From Fibrobacterota bacterium (GTDB taxonomy: Bacteria; Fibrobacterota; Fibrobacteria; UBA11236), in NCBI GenBank assembly GCA_019509785.1, contig JAEKLQ010000040.1:1-64000 (forward strand): a DNA stretch of 64,000 nucleotides. The letters are read 5' to 3'. Every line of letters starts with the position of its first letter. Within the stretch, counting starts at the first letter, position 1. The translations under genes were made by a program, and so were the position numbers. This document shows, piece by piece, positions 16,470 through 28,279 of the stretch. The notes below the pieces were generated by a model. It saw nothing but the letters and a program-made list of their open reading frames with translations, was not told the origin of the DNA and searched no databases.

Positions 16470-17579
16470 ATGACCGCTTCCATTCTCCGCTTTCCGGTTG
16501 GGCGCTTCGCTCTCTTGGCCGTTTGCGCCCTGGCCGCCGTGGCCGCGGCGGAAGCCTGGGCCCGGCACCGCACGAGTCATTCCCGCCTCGCCGTCGCATT
16601 CGAGCGTGGCCCATACCGCCGCATCCTGGTGGTGAACCCGCCCACGGGCGACAGCGGGCAAGCGCGCGTCACCACCAATCGCTGGGGCATGCGCGGCGAT
16701 GATCCGCCAGCGGATTGGGAAGCGTGGGACACGTGGATCGCGGTCGGTAGCAGCACCACGCTCTGCCCTTATCAAGACGATGCCCGCGCTTGGCCCTCCC
16801 GGCTGCAAGCGAGGCTGCGCAGCAAACGGCCGCGTACTTGGATCGGGAATGCCGGCATCGACGGTGTCACGGCCATTTCCCTGGAAGCCATGCTCGATCG
16901 AATTGTCCGGGAAGCGCAGCCCCATGGCGTCCTGATCTTGCCTGGCGGGCCGGAGATGGCGGGCGAGCTTTCCGATGCGGGCCGGCGCGGCAATCCTTAC
17001 GACGACGCTTTCTTCCGGAGGTTGGGGCATTTATCGGATCGTCCGCCCTGGCGCCGGCGCTTCGGGCTTGGGCGCCTCTTCGACCCTGGCGATCCGCGCT
17101 TCGTCCCGGACAGCTCGGGGCATAAGCCTTGCGTCCCTTCGCCGCTAAGCGTGCCCGAAGGACCCTTGCCGTCCTTCGATTCGCTGTTGCCGTCCCTGCC
17201 CGCGTATCGGGCCCATCTCCATCGCATGGGGGCGCTGGCCAAGGGCATTGGGCTACGCGCGGTTTTCCTGACCCAGCCCATCGGCTTCGGAACCGATTCC
17301 GCTTGGGCCGGACGCGAAGCGCGCGTGGTACGGCTTTTCGGACGCGAACGGCATTTTTCCTGCGCTACGGAAAGACGCTTACGCGATGCTTATAACGCTT
17401 CCTTACTCCAAGTCTGCGCCTCCGACTCCCTGGAATGCTTCGATTTGGCCGCCCGCATGTCCGGGGACCCCCGCTGGTTCTATGACGGATCCCATTTCAA
17501 CGATGCCGGTTCGGACTTTGCCGCCGCGTCCATCGCCGATTACCTTCTCTCCGCATCGCCGCTCTCCAGGCCCCGCTAA
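16470..17579 (+). CDS. SGNH/GDSL-like hydrolase, membrane-anchored or secreted
   Basis: A 369-residue protein with an N-terminal membrane or signal segment (FALLAVCALAAVAAAEAWA). It carries the SGNH blocks: Ser94 in AVGSSTT, Gly/Asn in IGNAGIDG, and the Asp-x-x-His pair (Asp339, His342) in FYDGSHFNDAG. Such enzymes remove acyl groups from sugars, lipids or cell-wall polymers, usually outside the cytoplasm. The substrate is unknown. It stands alone between the repeat cluster and the metH regulator, with no obvious operon partner. Confidence 0.75.
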   Translation: MTASILRFPVGRFALLAVCALAAVAAAEAWARHRTSHSRLAVAFERGPYRRILVVNPPTGDSGQARVTTNRWGMRGDDPPADWEAWDTWIAVGSSTTLCPYQDDARAWPSRLQARLRSKRPRTWIGNAGIDGVTAISLEAMLDRIVREAQPHGVLILPGGPEMAGELSDAGRRGNPYDDAFFRRLGHLSDRPPWRRRFGLGRLFDPGDPRFVPDSSGHKPCVPSPLSVPEGPLPSFDSLLPSLPAYRAHLHRMGALAKGIGLRAVFLTQPIGFGTDSAWAGREARVVRLFGRERHFSCATERRLRDAYNASLLQVCASDSLECFDLAARMSGDPRWFYDGSHFNDAGSDFAAASIADYLLSASPLSRPR

Positions 17580-17617
17580 AACCCCAATTCAACCCCTTTT
17601 TCCAGGCTAGGGGTAGG

Positions 17618-17648
17618 ATATATCTTCATTTCATGATATATTGATATA
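17618..17648. promoter_or_regulatory. Inverted ATATATC/GATATAT operator-like site
   Basis: ATATATC at 17618-17624 and GATATAT at 17635-17641 form a perfect inverted repeat with a 10-nt spacer. A third GATATA half-site lies at 17643-17648. The site ends just upstream of the ArsR-methyltransferase start (17654). AT-rich imperfect palindromes of this kind are typical binding sites of ArsR-family repressors, so autoregulation, and possibly control of metH, is likely. It stands out sharply from the GC-rich surroundings. Confidence 0.55.
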
Positions 17649-17653
17649 CGGTC

Positions 17654-18610
17654 ATGGGGGACATCCTGCATATCGAGGAATTGACGGAAGTTTTCCGTCT
17701 GCTCAGTGACGAGACGCGGCTACGCATCCTTTCCGCACTACGCGAAGCCGAACTGGCCGTGGGGGAACTGCAAAAAATCCTCGGGTTAGGCCAAAGCACC
17801 TTGAGCACCCAATTAGGACTGTTAAAAGAACAGGATCTGGTGGCCAGCCGCAAAGAGGGGCAGAAGGTCCTGTACCGCATCCCCCGCAACGGCCATGTGG
17901 ACGCCAAGCTCGGCATCGTGGAGAACGCGCTGCAAAGCGCGCCGGCGGCGAAGTGGTATGCCCGCGACATCCGCGCCCTCAAGAAGGCGCTCGAGGAGCG
18001 CAGCGAGCGCTCGCGGGAATTCTTCAACAGCCAGGCCGTGCAGAACATGCCCTCGCCGGGGCAGACCTGGAGCGCCTTATGCCATGGCCTCATCCGCCTC
18101 ATCCGCGGGCAGCGCATCCTGGACCTGGGCTGCGGCAACGGGCGCTTGGCCATCCTGCTTGCGCAATCCGGCAATTCCGTCATCGGTATCGATAGCAGCG
18201 AAGAGCAAATCCGGCTGGCGCGCGCCAACTGGGCTTCGGCCAGCCTCGCTCCGGGAGGATCCCTGGAATTTCGCCACGCGCCCATGGAAGCCACCGGCCT
18301 GCCGGACGCGGGCTTCGATTCCGTCATCCTATCGCAGTCCCTCCATCATGCGGCCAAGCCCAAGGAAGCCCTCGCCGAATCGCGGCGGCTGCTGGCCTCC
18401 GATGGCCGTATCCTAATCCTCGATCTCCTGGCGCACGGGGAAGAATGGATGCGCACCAAGTTCGGGGATTTCTGGTTGGGCTTCTCCCAGGCCGACCTGG
18501 AAGGCTGGCTCAAGGAAAGCGGTTTCACCGGGCTGCATTCCGAAATCACCGGACCGGGGAAGGATTACCCTGAGATCGAAGGCCTGATGGTGCAGGCCAC
18601 CAAGAAATAA
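17654..18610 (+). CDS. ArsR-family regulator fused to SAM-dependent methyltransferase
   Basis: Residues 1-90 form an ArsR winged helix-turn-helix ([15 protein letters not shown], then [19 protein letters not shown] and a wing KVLYRI). Residues 140-300 form a class I methyltransferase with SAM motif [12 protein letters not shown] and [11 protein letters not shown]. Fusions of this type occur next to methionine-cycle genes, where they are thought to sense SAM or S-adenosylhomocysteine. Here the gene lies 35 nt before metH on the same strand and has a palindromic site at its start, so it probably controls itself and metH. Whether the methyltransferase half is catalytic or only a sensor cannot be told from sequence. 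Confidence 0.82.
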   Translation: MGDILHIEELTEVFRLLSDETRLRILSALREAELAVGELQKILGLGQSTLSTQLGLLKEQDLVASRKEGQKVLYRIPRNGHVDAKLGIVENALQSAPAAKWYARDIRALKKALEERSERSREFFNSQAVQNMPSPGQTWSALCHGLIRLIRGQRILDLGCGNGRLAILLAQSGNSVIGIDSSEEQIRLARANWASASLAPGGSLEFRHAPMEATGLPDAGFDSVILSQSLHHAAKPKEALAESRRLLASDGRILILDLLAHGEEWMRTKFGDFWLGFSQADLEGWLKESGFTGLHSEITGPGKDYPEIEGLMVQATKK

Positions 18611-18645
18611 GCGAATTTCAAACCGACCTCCGCAAAGGATCCGAG

Positions 18646-22377
<3,732 letters not shown>

Positions 22378-22415
22378 GGCTCACCGGCAAAATCGGAAAC
22401 TTTTTTCCCGTTCAT

Positions 22416-22443
22416 GCTCCCATTCGCGCTCCCATTAATGGGA
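22416..22443. repeat. GCTCCCATT direct repeat and TCCCATTAATGGGA palindrome
   Basis: Just after metH, GCTCCCATT occurs at 22416-22424 and again at 22428-22436. The second copy runs into a perfect 14-nt palindrome, TCCCATTAATGGGA, at 22430-22443. A near-palindrome CCGAATTTTCGG follows within 10 nt. No T-run follows, so this is not a standard terminator. It may be an operator for the small secreted-protein genes at 22570. The rest of the 190-nt gap shows only the ribosome site. Confidence 0.4.
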
Positions 22444-22569
22444 AGCTTGCCGAATTTTCGGATTGTATTAGTACATTTCACCCGTCTTTCGGACACCACA
22501 ACCAGGGGTCTTTTGCGCCCCATCCAGGATAGCGTGCCTATTCCGGAGATTTCAGGAAGGAAAATGATC

Positions 22570-22857
22570 ATGTTTAAGAAGACCCTTGCTCTCGCCGTCG
22601 TTGGTATGATTGGTCTCGCCCAGGTTCACGCTGCGGACGCCGCTGCCGCCGCTCCGGCCGCCAAGCCCGCCGCCGCTGAGGCCGCCCCGGCCGCCGCCGC
22701 CGCTCCCGCCGCCGATGCTTCGGCCCCGGCCGCCCCCGCGACCGCCGCCGTCAAGCCCGCCAAGAAGAAGGGCCACCACAAGGCGAAGAAGGCCGCCGCC
22801 GATTCTTCGGCCACCGCCGCCCCGGCCGCTCCCGCCGCCGAAGGAGCCGCCAAGTGA
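22570..22857 (+). CDS. Ala/Pro/Lys-rich small secreted protein, Cys-less sister of next gene
   Basis: A 95-residue protein with a good signal peptide (FKKTLALAVVGMIGLAQVHA) followed by Ala/Pro-rich sequence and a basic block KKKGHHKAKKAAADSSATA. An AGGAAGGA ribosome site is placed better for the ATG at 22570 than for the one at 22564. The mature part resembles the first half of the following protein (ADASAPAA and the KHHHKKMAAKDSTAS-like block), but it has no cysteines. It overlaps the next start by four bases (GTGA), so both are made together. It may be a leader-only paralogue, a chaperone-like partner or a decoy. Confidence 0.65.
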   Translation: MFKKTLALAVVGMIGLAQVHAADAAAAAPAAKPAAAEAAPAAAAAPAADASAPAAPATAAVKPAKKKGHHKAKKAAADSSATAAPAAPAAEGAAK

Positions 22858-23360
22858 GCAAATCCAGCTACTTGTCCACCCTGGCCTTGGCCGGCATCGC
22901 CGCGGGCATGATCTCGACGGCTTCCGCCGCCGATGCATCGGCTCCCGCTGCGGGCGGTGCTCCTGCTCCCACGGCGCAGGATACCTCCAAGCATGCCGCC
23001 AAGCATCATCATAAGAAGATGGCCGCCAAGGACTCGACCGCCTCCGCAGCGGCTGCCGCTCCCGCGGCTCCTGCCGGCGCTCCCGCCGCGGCCCAGCCGA
23101 AGGCGACCGCTCCGGTCCAGGTGCCCACGACCGCCGCCACCCCCGCGATGGATTCTTCGCACCATACCGCCATGGCTACCGACAAGCATGGCTGTAAGGG
23201 CATGAACTCCTGCAAGGGCAAGGGTGGATGCAAGATGTCCCAAGCCGATCTCGATGGCGCCGCCAAGAAGATGGGCATGGACGCCGCCAAAATGGGCAAG
23301 GCCCACGACTGCAAAGGCAAGAACGAATGCAAGGGCCTGGGCGGCTGCAAAGGAGCATAA
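22854..23360 (+). CDS. Cys-rich small secreted protein, candidate bufferin/RiPP precursor
   Basis: A 168-residue protein starting with GTG inside the previous stop. It has a signal peptide (ending ISTASA), an Ala/Pro-rich spacer with a His/Lys block (KHAAKHHHKKMAAKD), and a C-terminal repeat: HGCKGMNSCKGKGGCK and HDCKGKNECKGLGGCK, six cysteines in all. Proteins with CKGxNxCKGxGGCK tails often lie beside DUF692 enzymes, and some related families are copper-binding modified peptides (bufferins) made by DUF692 and partner proteins. A DUF692 gene lies just downstream, but convergent. A role in metal binding in the periplasm is inferred. Confidence 0.72.
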   Translation: MSKSSYLSTLALAGIAAGMISTASAADASAPAAGGAPAPTAQDTSKHAAKHHHKKMAAKDSTASAAAAAPAAPAGAPAAAQPKATAPVQVPTTAATPAMDSSHHTAMATDKHGCKGMNSCKGKGGCKMSQADLDGAAKKMGMDAAKMGKAHDCKGKNECKGLGGCKGA

Positions 23361-23440
23361 GCTCCCCGGGCGCGCAAGCGCCCCGCCACCTGACTCACGC
23401 ATAACTTCCCTCCCGGTTCACGCCGGGATCAGGGCCTAAG

Positions 23441-23476
23441 GGACCCGCCTCCGCAAAGGGGCGGGTCCTTTTTTTT
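23441..23476 (+). terminator. Rho-independent terminator after the Cys-rich gene
   Basis: The inverted copies GGACCCGCC (23441-23449) and GGCGGGTCC (23460-23468) form a 9-bp stem with a 10-nt loop, followed directly by eight Ts. This is the strongest terminator in the window. It ends transcription of the metH or small-protein transcript before it meets the convergent DUF692 gene. Confidence 0.88.
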
Positions 23477-23719
23477 CGGGGCCAATTTTTTCACCGGACC
23501 GATTATTTCCACGAAGTAAAGACCCCACTTCCGTAATAAGCAACCACCTTCGACTTCAAGGCGACCATAGGGTCTTTTCCAAAGAAGGGCCCCACCCTGA
23601 ACCCCTCGAGCGCGGCTGTAGGGCCCGGTCTACCGAGCCCCGCGAGAGGGAGAGGCGCGCAGCGCCGACCGAGCGGAGCCGTGCGACCGCACACGCGAGA
23701 CGGAGAGGCGCTAGGAACT
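23477..23719. other. Non-coding gap between convergent Cys-rich and DUF692 genes
   Basis: No credible gene. The gap contains two near-identical 18-nt words (CGCGAGAGGGAGAGGCGC at 23641-23658 and CGCGAGACGGAGAGGCGC at 23694-23711), spaced 53 nt from start to start. Short complementary G/C words between them suggest local folding. A 95-codon minus-strand frame covers this region, but its composition and lack of a ribosome site argue against a gene. Confidence 0.5.
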
Positions 23720-24601
23720 CTAAGCAGGTGCACTACCGGTTCGCGCCGACACGTTGACCCCGCCCCCCGAGGGAAAGAGGCGCATATCACTCACCAACCT
23801 CTTCGCTTTTAGCGCCTCGGCATGGGTTTCTGCGAAAGGGAGGAAGTTGTCGTCCCACTCCAACAGGGTGGATGCGCCTCCGCAGCCTTGGTACACGGCC
23901 CGATAAATGTCCCACACCTCTTCCCGCACGGGATGATCGTGGGTATCCAGCACGTACGAACCCTTGTCGTTATGCCCGGCGATATGGATCTGGCAGACGC
24001 GGGACAGGTCCAGGCCCCGCACGTATTCCATGGGATCGAAATGATGGTTGCGCGAAGAGACGTAGATGTTATTCGCGTCCAGCATCATCTTGCAATCGGC
24101 CTTCTCGACCACGGCGCGGTAGAACTCCCATTCGGGCATGGTTCCCGCGGACCATTCGGCCACGGCGGATAGATTCTCGATGCCGAACGGGATCTCCAGG
24201 TAGTCCTGGGCGATGCGCGCCTTTTCGGCCACGTGGTTGAGCGCCTCATCCGTGTAAGGCAGGGGCAGGAGATCGTGGAAATGATGCGCGCCGGTCCGCG
24301 TCCAGCAAAGATGATCGCTGAACCAGGGCGTGCGCGTCCGCTGGGCCAAGGCCTTCAGCTTCTTCAGATAATCGAAATCGAGAGGGCCCGGCGAACCCAG
24401 GGACATGCATACTCCGTGCAGCACCACGGGATAGGTTTCCAGGATGCGGTCGAGATTGTAGCTGGGGACGCCGCCGGCGATCATGAAGTTCTCCGAGATG
24501 ATCTCGAAGAAATCCACGGGCGGGCGTTCGGCGAAGATGGCGGCGTAATGGGGGATGCGCAGGCCGAGGCCGAAGCCGAGGTGGGGAAGTCGCGGATTCA
24601 T
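23720..24601 (-). CDS. DUF692 family protein (MbnB/TglH/ChrH-type iron oxygenase)
   Basis: DUF692 proteins are TIM-barrel, multi-iron enzymes that oxidise cysteines in ribosomal peptides (methanobactin, thiaglutamate and bufferin pathways). The 293-residue protein starts PHLGFGLGLRIPHYAAI. It keeps the metal-ligand motifs: His62 in LHGVCMSLGS, Asp96/His97 in FSDH, Glu142/Asn143 in GIENL, LDANNIYVSS, HIAGH, DTHDHP and TLLEWD. The ATG at 24601 was taken. The Cys-rich protein encoded convergently 360 nt away is the obvious substrate candidate. The usual partner (DUF2063, BufC-like) is not visible nearby, so substrate delivery is unknown. Confidence 0.85.
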   Translation of the reverse strand: MNPRLPHLGFGLGLRIPHYAAIFAERPPVDFFEIISENFMIAGGVPSYNLDRILETYPVVLHGVCMSLGSPGPLDFDYLKKLKALAQRTRTPWFSDHLCWTRTGAHHFHDLLPLPYTDEALNHVAEKARIAQDYLEIPFGIENLSAVAEWSAGTMPEWEFYRAVVEKADCKMMLDANNIYVSSRNHHFDPMEYVRGLDLSRVCQIHIAGHNDKGSYVLDTHDHPVREEVWDIYRAVYQGCGGASTLLEWDDNFLPFAETHAEALKAKRLVSDMRLFPSGGGVNVSARTGSAPA

Positions 24602-24894
24602 TAATCCCAAATCTAGTTGGCTGCGTTCCGGTTTCCAGGTATGCGGATGGTAACCTTGCGAGTTCGGAACGGATGGCCCGGAATCCCCATCCTCGGGGCG
24701 CGGGATCCGGCCGGCATCCGGTCAACAAGGTATCAAGGCCGGATCGGGTTCCTGAATGAGAGTGAAATATTCCTTGGCATCGGGGCCATTCTGATTATTC
24801 TTTTGTCGGGAATTGACAATCGACTCGGCTCCCTCGGGGCGCCATCCAACCCTGTTTCGGATCGACTGACCAACCCTGCAAGGAGGAAATCGTA

Positions 24895-25371
24895 ATGATG
24901 AACAAGTTCGCAAAGGCCCTGATTGTGGTGGCCGGATTGGCCTTGGGCGCCAAGGCCCAATTGGCCGGCCTCGGTTGGGATAACAATTGGCAGGAAATCC
25001 AGGCCCGCTTGGGGCTAGGCCGCAATTTCATCGACGTGGGCGCGGGAATGGCCTTGGATCCGGGCAACGACAACCACGACGCCCGCTTCACGATGTCGGC
25101 TTCGGGCCTGTTCCTCGGCCATCTGCACGATTGGGGCCCGGTGGACACCTATTTCGCCGCCGGCGCGCGTTTCCAGAAAACCGCGGCCGCGACGGACAAT
25201 CTGGGCTTCAGCGGCGTGGTGGGCTTCCAGCCCGAAGTGACCCTGCTGGACCACATCGTCGTCTCCACCCGGTTCGGCTTCGAAATCCCGTTCATTCCTA
25301 ACTTCATCATCCGGACCGGAGGGAATGCCATCAGCATCGTGGATGGCCTCAACTTCAAGATCCTGTTCTGA
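24895..25371 (+). CDS. Small outer-membrane beta-barrel-like protein
   Basis: A 158-residue protein with a signal peptide (FAKALIVVAGLALGAKAQ). The mature part has alternating strand patterns (FTMSASGLFLG, VDTYFAAGARF, GVVGFQPEVTLL, VVSTRFGFEI) and ends in an aromatic residue (FKILF), as outer-membrane barrels do. No family was recognised. AGGAGG precedes the ATG. The 293 nt upstream, shared with the divergent DUF692 gene, contains TTGACA at 24813 but no matching -10 box. A terminator follows. Confidence 0.65.
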   Translation: MMNKFAKALIVVAGLALGAKAQLAGLGWDNNWQEIQARLGLGRNFIDVGAGMALDPGNDNHDARFTMSASGLFLGHLHDWGPVDTYFAAGARFQKTAAATDNLGFSGVVGFQPEVTLLDHIVVSTRFGFEIPFIPNFIIRTGGNAISIVDGLNFKILF

Positions 25372-25425
25372 TTCGCGTTCCCGCCTGCCCTTGACGAAAG
25401 GGTACGGCGCGATGGGGAAGAGGAG

Positions 25426-25459
25426 GCCGTCCGCGCGAGCGGGCGGCTTCTGCTTTTTT
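25426..25459 (+). terminator. Terminator after the barrel-like protein
   Basis: GCCGTCCGC (25426-25434) and GCGGGCGGC (25439-25447) form a 9-bp stem with one G-T pair and a GCGA loop. Six Ts follow at 25454-25459. It lies between two convergent genes. Confidence 0.7.
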
Positions 25460-25479
25460 AGGGAATCGGAGCGACGGGG

Positions 25480-26556
25480 CTAGGCCAGCCCTTCCAGGCC
25501 TCCGAGATCGCGGATCTCCTGATCGGAGTATCCCGCCGCCCGCAGCGGCGCGTAGATCTCTTCGCCGACAATCGGCAGCCAGCTCACCAGCATTTCGGCG
25601 CCGCTTTGCGTTTCCCGCAAACGCGGACGTTCGCAAGCCGCGGGAACCAGCACCGTATCGCCTTTGCCGATGGCCAAGGCGCCGCCGTCCCAGCCCAGCT
25701 CGAAGGCTCCCGCCACGCAGGTCAGCACCCGGAAGCGGCCCCGGTTCTCCAGCGCGGCCGCGCCCTGCAAACGGGACCAGCGGGCCATCGCGAAGTATTC
25801 GCATGCCACGCGGTATTCCTCTTCATGGGTCGCGCGCTTGACGCGCAGGGGAGGGATGCGATGCTTGGAGTGGCGGCGCAGATCGATCACCTGCTCGGCT
25901 TCGGCGATATGCAAGGCGCGCGGCTTGCCCGCGGCGTCTACGCGATCCCAATCGTAAAGGCGGAAGGTGGTGTCCGAATTCTGCTGCACCTCGTAGAGCA
26001 GGAGCCCCGCGGTGATGGCATGCACGGTGCCGGCGGGGATGAAGAACAGATCGCCAGCATGGACCGGCACCCGGTTCAGCACTTCACGGCAGGTGCTGCT
26101 GCGCAGGGCCGCCAAGGTGCGGCTGCGATCGCCGTCGCCGGCGATGCCCAGAATCAGCTCGGCGCCCGCGGGCGCCTCCAGGATGTACCAGGTTTCCGTC
26201 TTGGCGTCGCCCAAGGGCGAACCCTTCCCGGGGTGGACTTGCACGGAGAGGTTTTCCCGGGCGTAAATGAATTTGTAAAGCAGCGGGAAGCGGGACAGGG
26301 AAGGGGAGTACTGGCTTCCCAGGATATCCCGCGCGTGTACGGAAAAAATCTCGCGCAAGTTGGCGCCCGCGAAGGTCCCCGCGGCGATCACGCTGGCATT
26401 GTCGTCGCGATCGGAAAGCTCCCAGGATTCGCCCACGTCGGCGACTTCGGCCGAGCCTTTGCCCAGCACCCGGTACAATCCATCGCCGCCCCAGAGCTTG
26501 GACTGGAGGATGGGCCGGAACTTGAGGGGTTCGCGTACGACGGCGGGCTGGACCAT
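25480..26556 (-). CDS. manA: Mannose-6-phosphate isomerase, class I
   Basis: The enzyme interconverts mannose 6-phosphate and fructose 6-phosphate, feeding GDP-mannose or mannose use. The 358-residue cupin protein begins FRPILQSKLWGG and has the zinc-site motifs of the family: SVQVHPGK, KTETWYILEA and FIPAGTVHAI, followed by LLYEVQQNSDTTFRLYDWDR. The ATG at 26556 gives a normal start. It seems to be a single gene, ending close to the convergent terminator. Confidence 0.92.
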   Translation of the reverse strand: MVQPAVVREPLKFRPILQSKLWGGDGLYRVLGKGSAEVADVGESWELSDRDDNASVIAAGTFAGANLREIFSVHARDILGSQYSPSLSRFPLLYKFIYARENLSVQVHPGKGSPLGDAKTETWYILEAPAGAELILGIAGDGDRSRTLAALRSSTCREVLNRVPVHAGDLFFIPAGTVHAITAGLLLYEVQQNSDTTFRLYDWDRVDAAGKPRALHIAEAEQVIDLRRHSKHRIPPLRVKRATHEEEYRVACEYFAMARWSRLQGAAALENRGRFRVLTCVAGAFELGWDGGALAIGKGDTVLVPAACERPRLRETQSGAEMLVSWLPIVGEEIYAPLRAAGYSDQEIRDLGGLEGLA

Positions 26557-26643
26557 GCCTTAAGAATAGCTTTTTCGGGGAGGCGGGCCCCGCGATCGAT
26601 CTTCAGGCGGCCGGCTTGGGCCTAGGCCGGAGCCGGCTCGGTC

Positions 26644-27084
26644 TTAGGCGGCCGACTTCGCGGCGCCGTCCTGGAAACGATGCTCGCCCGTGTTGATCAC
26701 GGAGGACTCGGAGTTTTCCAGGTTGAGGGTCAGGCCCTTCGGCTGGAGGACGCGATCGTCGAACTCTTCGAAGGAGTTGAAGATGCGTCCGCTGAAGATC
26801 AGGTTGAAGCCGATGGTGGCGAAGAGGAATTGGATGTAGTCGGAGCTGGAGACGATGTAGATGTCGCCTCCGCCTCCTTGGACCTTCTTCATGTTGTACA
26901 TCAGCGCGCCGATGCCGCCGCTGCACAGGAAGGTGACTTCGTCCAGGTTGAAGATGATGTGCGAGCACCCTTTCTCCACCATCTTGTGGATCTGGGCGTC
27001 GAGGATGCGGGAGTTGTCCCAGCCGATCTTCCCCTTCACGATGAAGAGGGCGATCGATTCATTGCTCGTGATTCTCACTTCCAT
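26644..27084 (-). CDS. STAS-domain anti-sigma-factor antagonist-like protein
   Basis: The 146-residue product has a STAS fold over about 1-115: VRITSNESIALFIVKGKIGWDN, then the conserved turn FNLDEVTFLCSGGIGALM (Ser/Gly site as in SpoIIAA), and strand IYIVSSSDYIQFLFATIGF. Such proteins relieve anti-sigma factors or act in signalling complexes; the phosphorylatable Ser would be in LCSGG. A poorly conserved tail follows. The ATG at 27084 lies 26 nt inside the end of the upstream DUF5610-like gene, so the two are translationally coupled. Confidence 0.82.
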   Translation of the reverse strand: MEVRITSNESIALFIVKGKIGWDNSRILDAQIHKMVEKGCSHIIFNLDEVTFLCSGGIGALMYNMKKVQGGGGDIYIVSSSDYIQFLFATIGFNLIFSGRIFNSFEEFDDRVLQPKGLTLNLENSESSVINTGEHRFQDGAAKSAA

Positions 27085-27940
27085 GCGTGGTATCCGGGTT
27101 CGGGATTTCTTCGGTTCGGGCCACCTGATTGTATCCCATGGATTTGCGATCATCAAGCCATTTGGAAAGCTTGGCGAACGTGAGTTCGCGCGTCTTCTTG
27201 TTGAGTTCGCCGGCGGCGCCCGGCATCGGGCCGGTCATGGCGTTGGCCTGATCGAAACCGTCGGCGACGGCCTTGATGATTGTTTTCGCGAAATCGGAGT
27301 CCTTGCCCGCGATTTCAGCCATTTGCGTGGCAAATTTCACGATACGATCCGAGGTATTCTCCGCGTTCCAATATTCCGGGATGCCCTTCTCCGCGTCTGC
27401 GGAAGCCCCATTGGCATTGCCGGCCGCGTCGGGAGCGCCGTAGATCACGATGAAACGGCCATCGGAACCCGGCATGAACTTGCCGGATTGCTTTAAGGTT
27501 TCCTCGAGGATCCGCTTCTGCTGCTTGCGCACTTCCTCCGCCACCTGGGCGGCCCAATCGCGCAGGCGGGACAACTGCTGCAAGCGCGCATCGGGGCTCG
27601 TCGCATCGGCGCCGGTCGCGGAGGGCTGGGCCGCTTCCGAGTTGGCCCCAGCCAATTTAGCCGCGTCCCCCGCCGAAGCCTTCTGGCCGGGCCGCGCGGG
27701 CCCGCCACTGAAGGTCACGCCCGCGAAAGTCTCTTCGCGATGTTCCCAATCCAGCTCCACCACGTCGCCGTCTTTGCTCGAGATCTTCACATGCAACGAT
27801 TCGGTCTCGATGGATTCGTATGCCGCAGTGAAGGTGGCGCCATCGCCGCTCCCTGCCAGGCTTCCGTTGTTGGCGGGATTGGGTTCGATCTTCTTCGGGA
27901 TCACCGCATCCGTAACCGCTGCCGTCGTCGCGCCGATCAT
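27059..27940 (-). CDS. DUF5610-like protein of unknown function
   Basis: A 293-residue soluble protein. An Ala/Ser-rich N-terminal half with a short beta-rich stretch (SLHVKISSKDGDVVELDW) is followed by a helical C-terminal half. That half contains EYWNAENTSDRIVKFATQMAE and GELNKKTRELTFAKLSKWLDD, which resemble DUF5610 proteins. The assignment is by eye and uncertain. The ATG at 27940 has a GGGGAG ribosome site; the longer frame upstream is unrelated. It forms an operon with the STAS gene, hinting at a role in signalling or motility control. A sigma-28-like promoter lies 67 nt upstream. Confidence 0.6.
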   Translation of the reverse strand: MIGATTAAVTDAVIPKKIEPNPANNGSLAGSGDGATFTAAYESIETESLHVKISSKDGDVVELDWEHREETFAGVTFSGGPARPGQKASAGDAAKLAGANSEAAQPSATGADATSPDARLQQLSRLRDWAAQVAEEVRKQQKRILEETLKQSGKFMPGSDGRFIVIYGAPDAAGNANGASADAEKGIPEYWNAENTSDRIVKFATQMAEIAGKDSDFAKTIIKAVADGFDQANAMTGPMPGAAGELNKKTRELTFAKLSKWLDDRKSMGYNQVARTEEIPNPDTTHGSENHEQ

Positions 27941-28006
27941 GTGCTCTCCCCGCGCGGACCAACCATAAGAACCCAAATAGGCCGGGTCCCCTTACCACGC
28001 CTTACT

Positions 28007-28034
28007 TCATCGGAAAAGTTGCCGTCCTACTTTA
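28007..28034 (-). promoter_or_regulatory. Possible sigma-28 (FliA)-type promoter
   Basis: On the minus strand, TAAAGTAG (28034-28027) and TCCGATGA (28014-28007) are separated by 12 nt. They resemble the FliA consensus TAAAGTTT-N11-GCCGATAA at most positions. The expected transcript start near 28000 lies about 60 nt before the DUF5610-like ATG. This would place that gene and the STAS gene under motility control. A chance match is possible. Confidence 0.3.
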
Positions 28035-28248
28035 ACTTTGGCTCTAACCTCCTGCGGCTTGGGCGCGCGATCGGCGCCGGCTTGGGCTCTTAGAGGCTTT
28101 GAGGGATGGGGTGGGAGGGTCGAAGGCCGCGGGGTCAAGCGCCATCGGGTTTCCCGGGCGCCGTTCCGGCTAGTCTATGGAGTCGGAAAATAGGCCGGAA
28201 ATTCTAGGATGATTTCGGGCGGAGGATCAACCATAACGGAATTTTTTT

Positions 28249-28279
28249 TGTGCATAGGCTGTTGACAGCGAGTGGACAA
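28249..28279. promoter_or_regulatory. Two near-consensus DnaA boxes upstream of dnaA
   Basis: Reading the minus strand, CTATGCACA (28257-28249) differs from the DnaA box TTATNCACA at one position and TTGTCCACT (28279-28271) at two. Both face the same way, 13 nt apart. An AT-rich stretch (28350-28380, AAATATTCTTAAATTAAC) follows. This could be DnaA autoregulation or part of an origin, but a dense box cluster is absent. The remaining 27941-28453 gap shows no gene. Confidence 0.35.

Noticed and set aside
22610-23014. Pro/Arg-rich frame over the two small secreted genes
   Set aside because: It is an out-of-frame reading of GCC/GCT-rich Ala codons.
23503-23790. 95-residue minus-strand frame between the Cys-rich and DUF692 genes
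   Set aside because: Overlaps the DUF692 3' end, contains repeats and lacks a ribosome site.
24813-24841. TTGACA as a promoter for the barrel-like gene
   Set aside because: No -10-like box at the right spacing.
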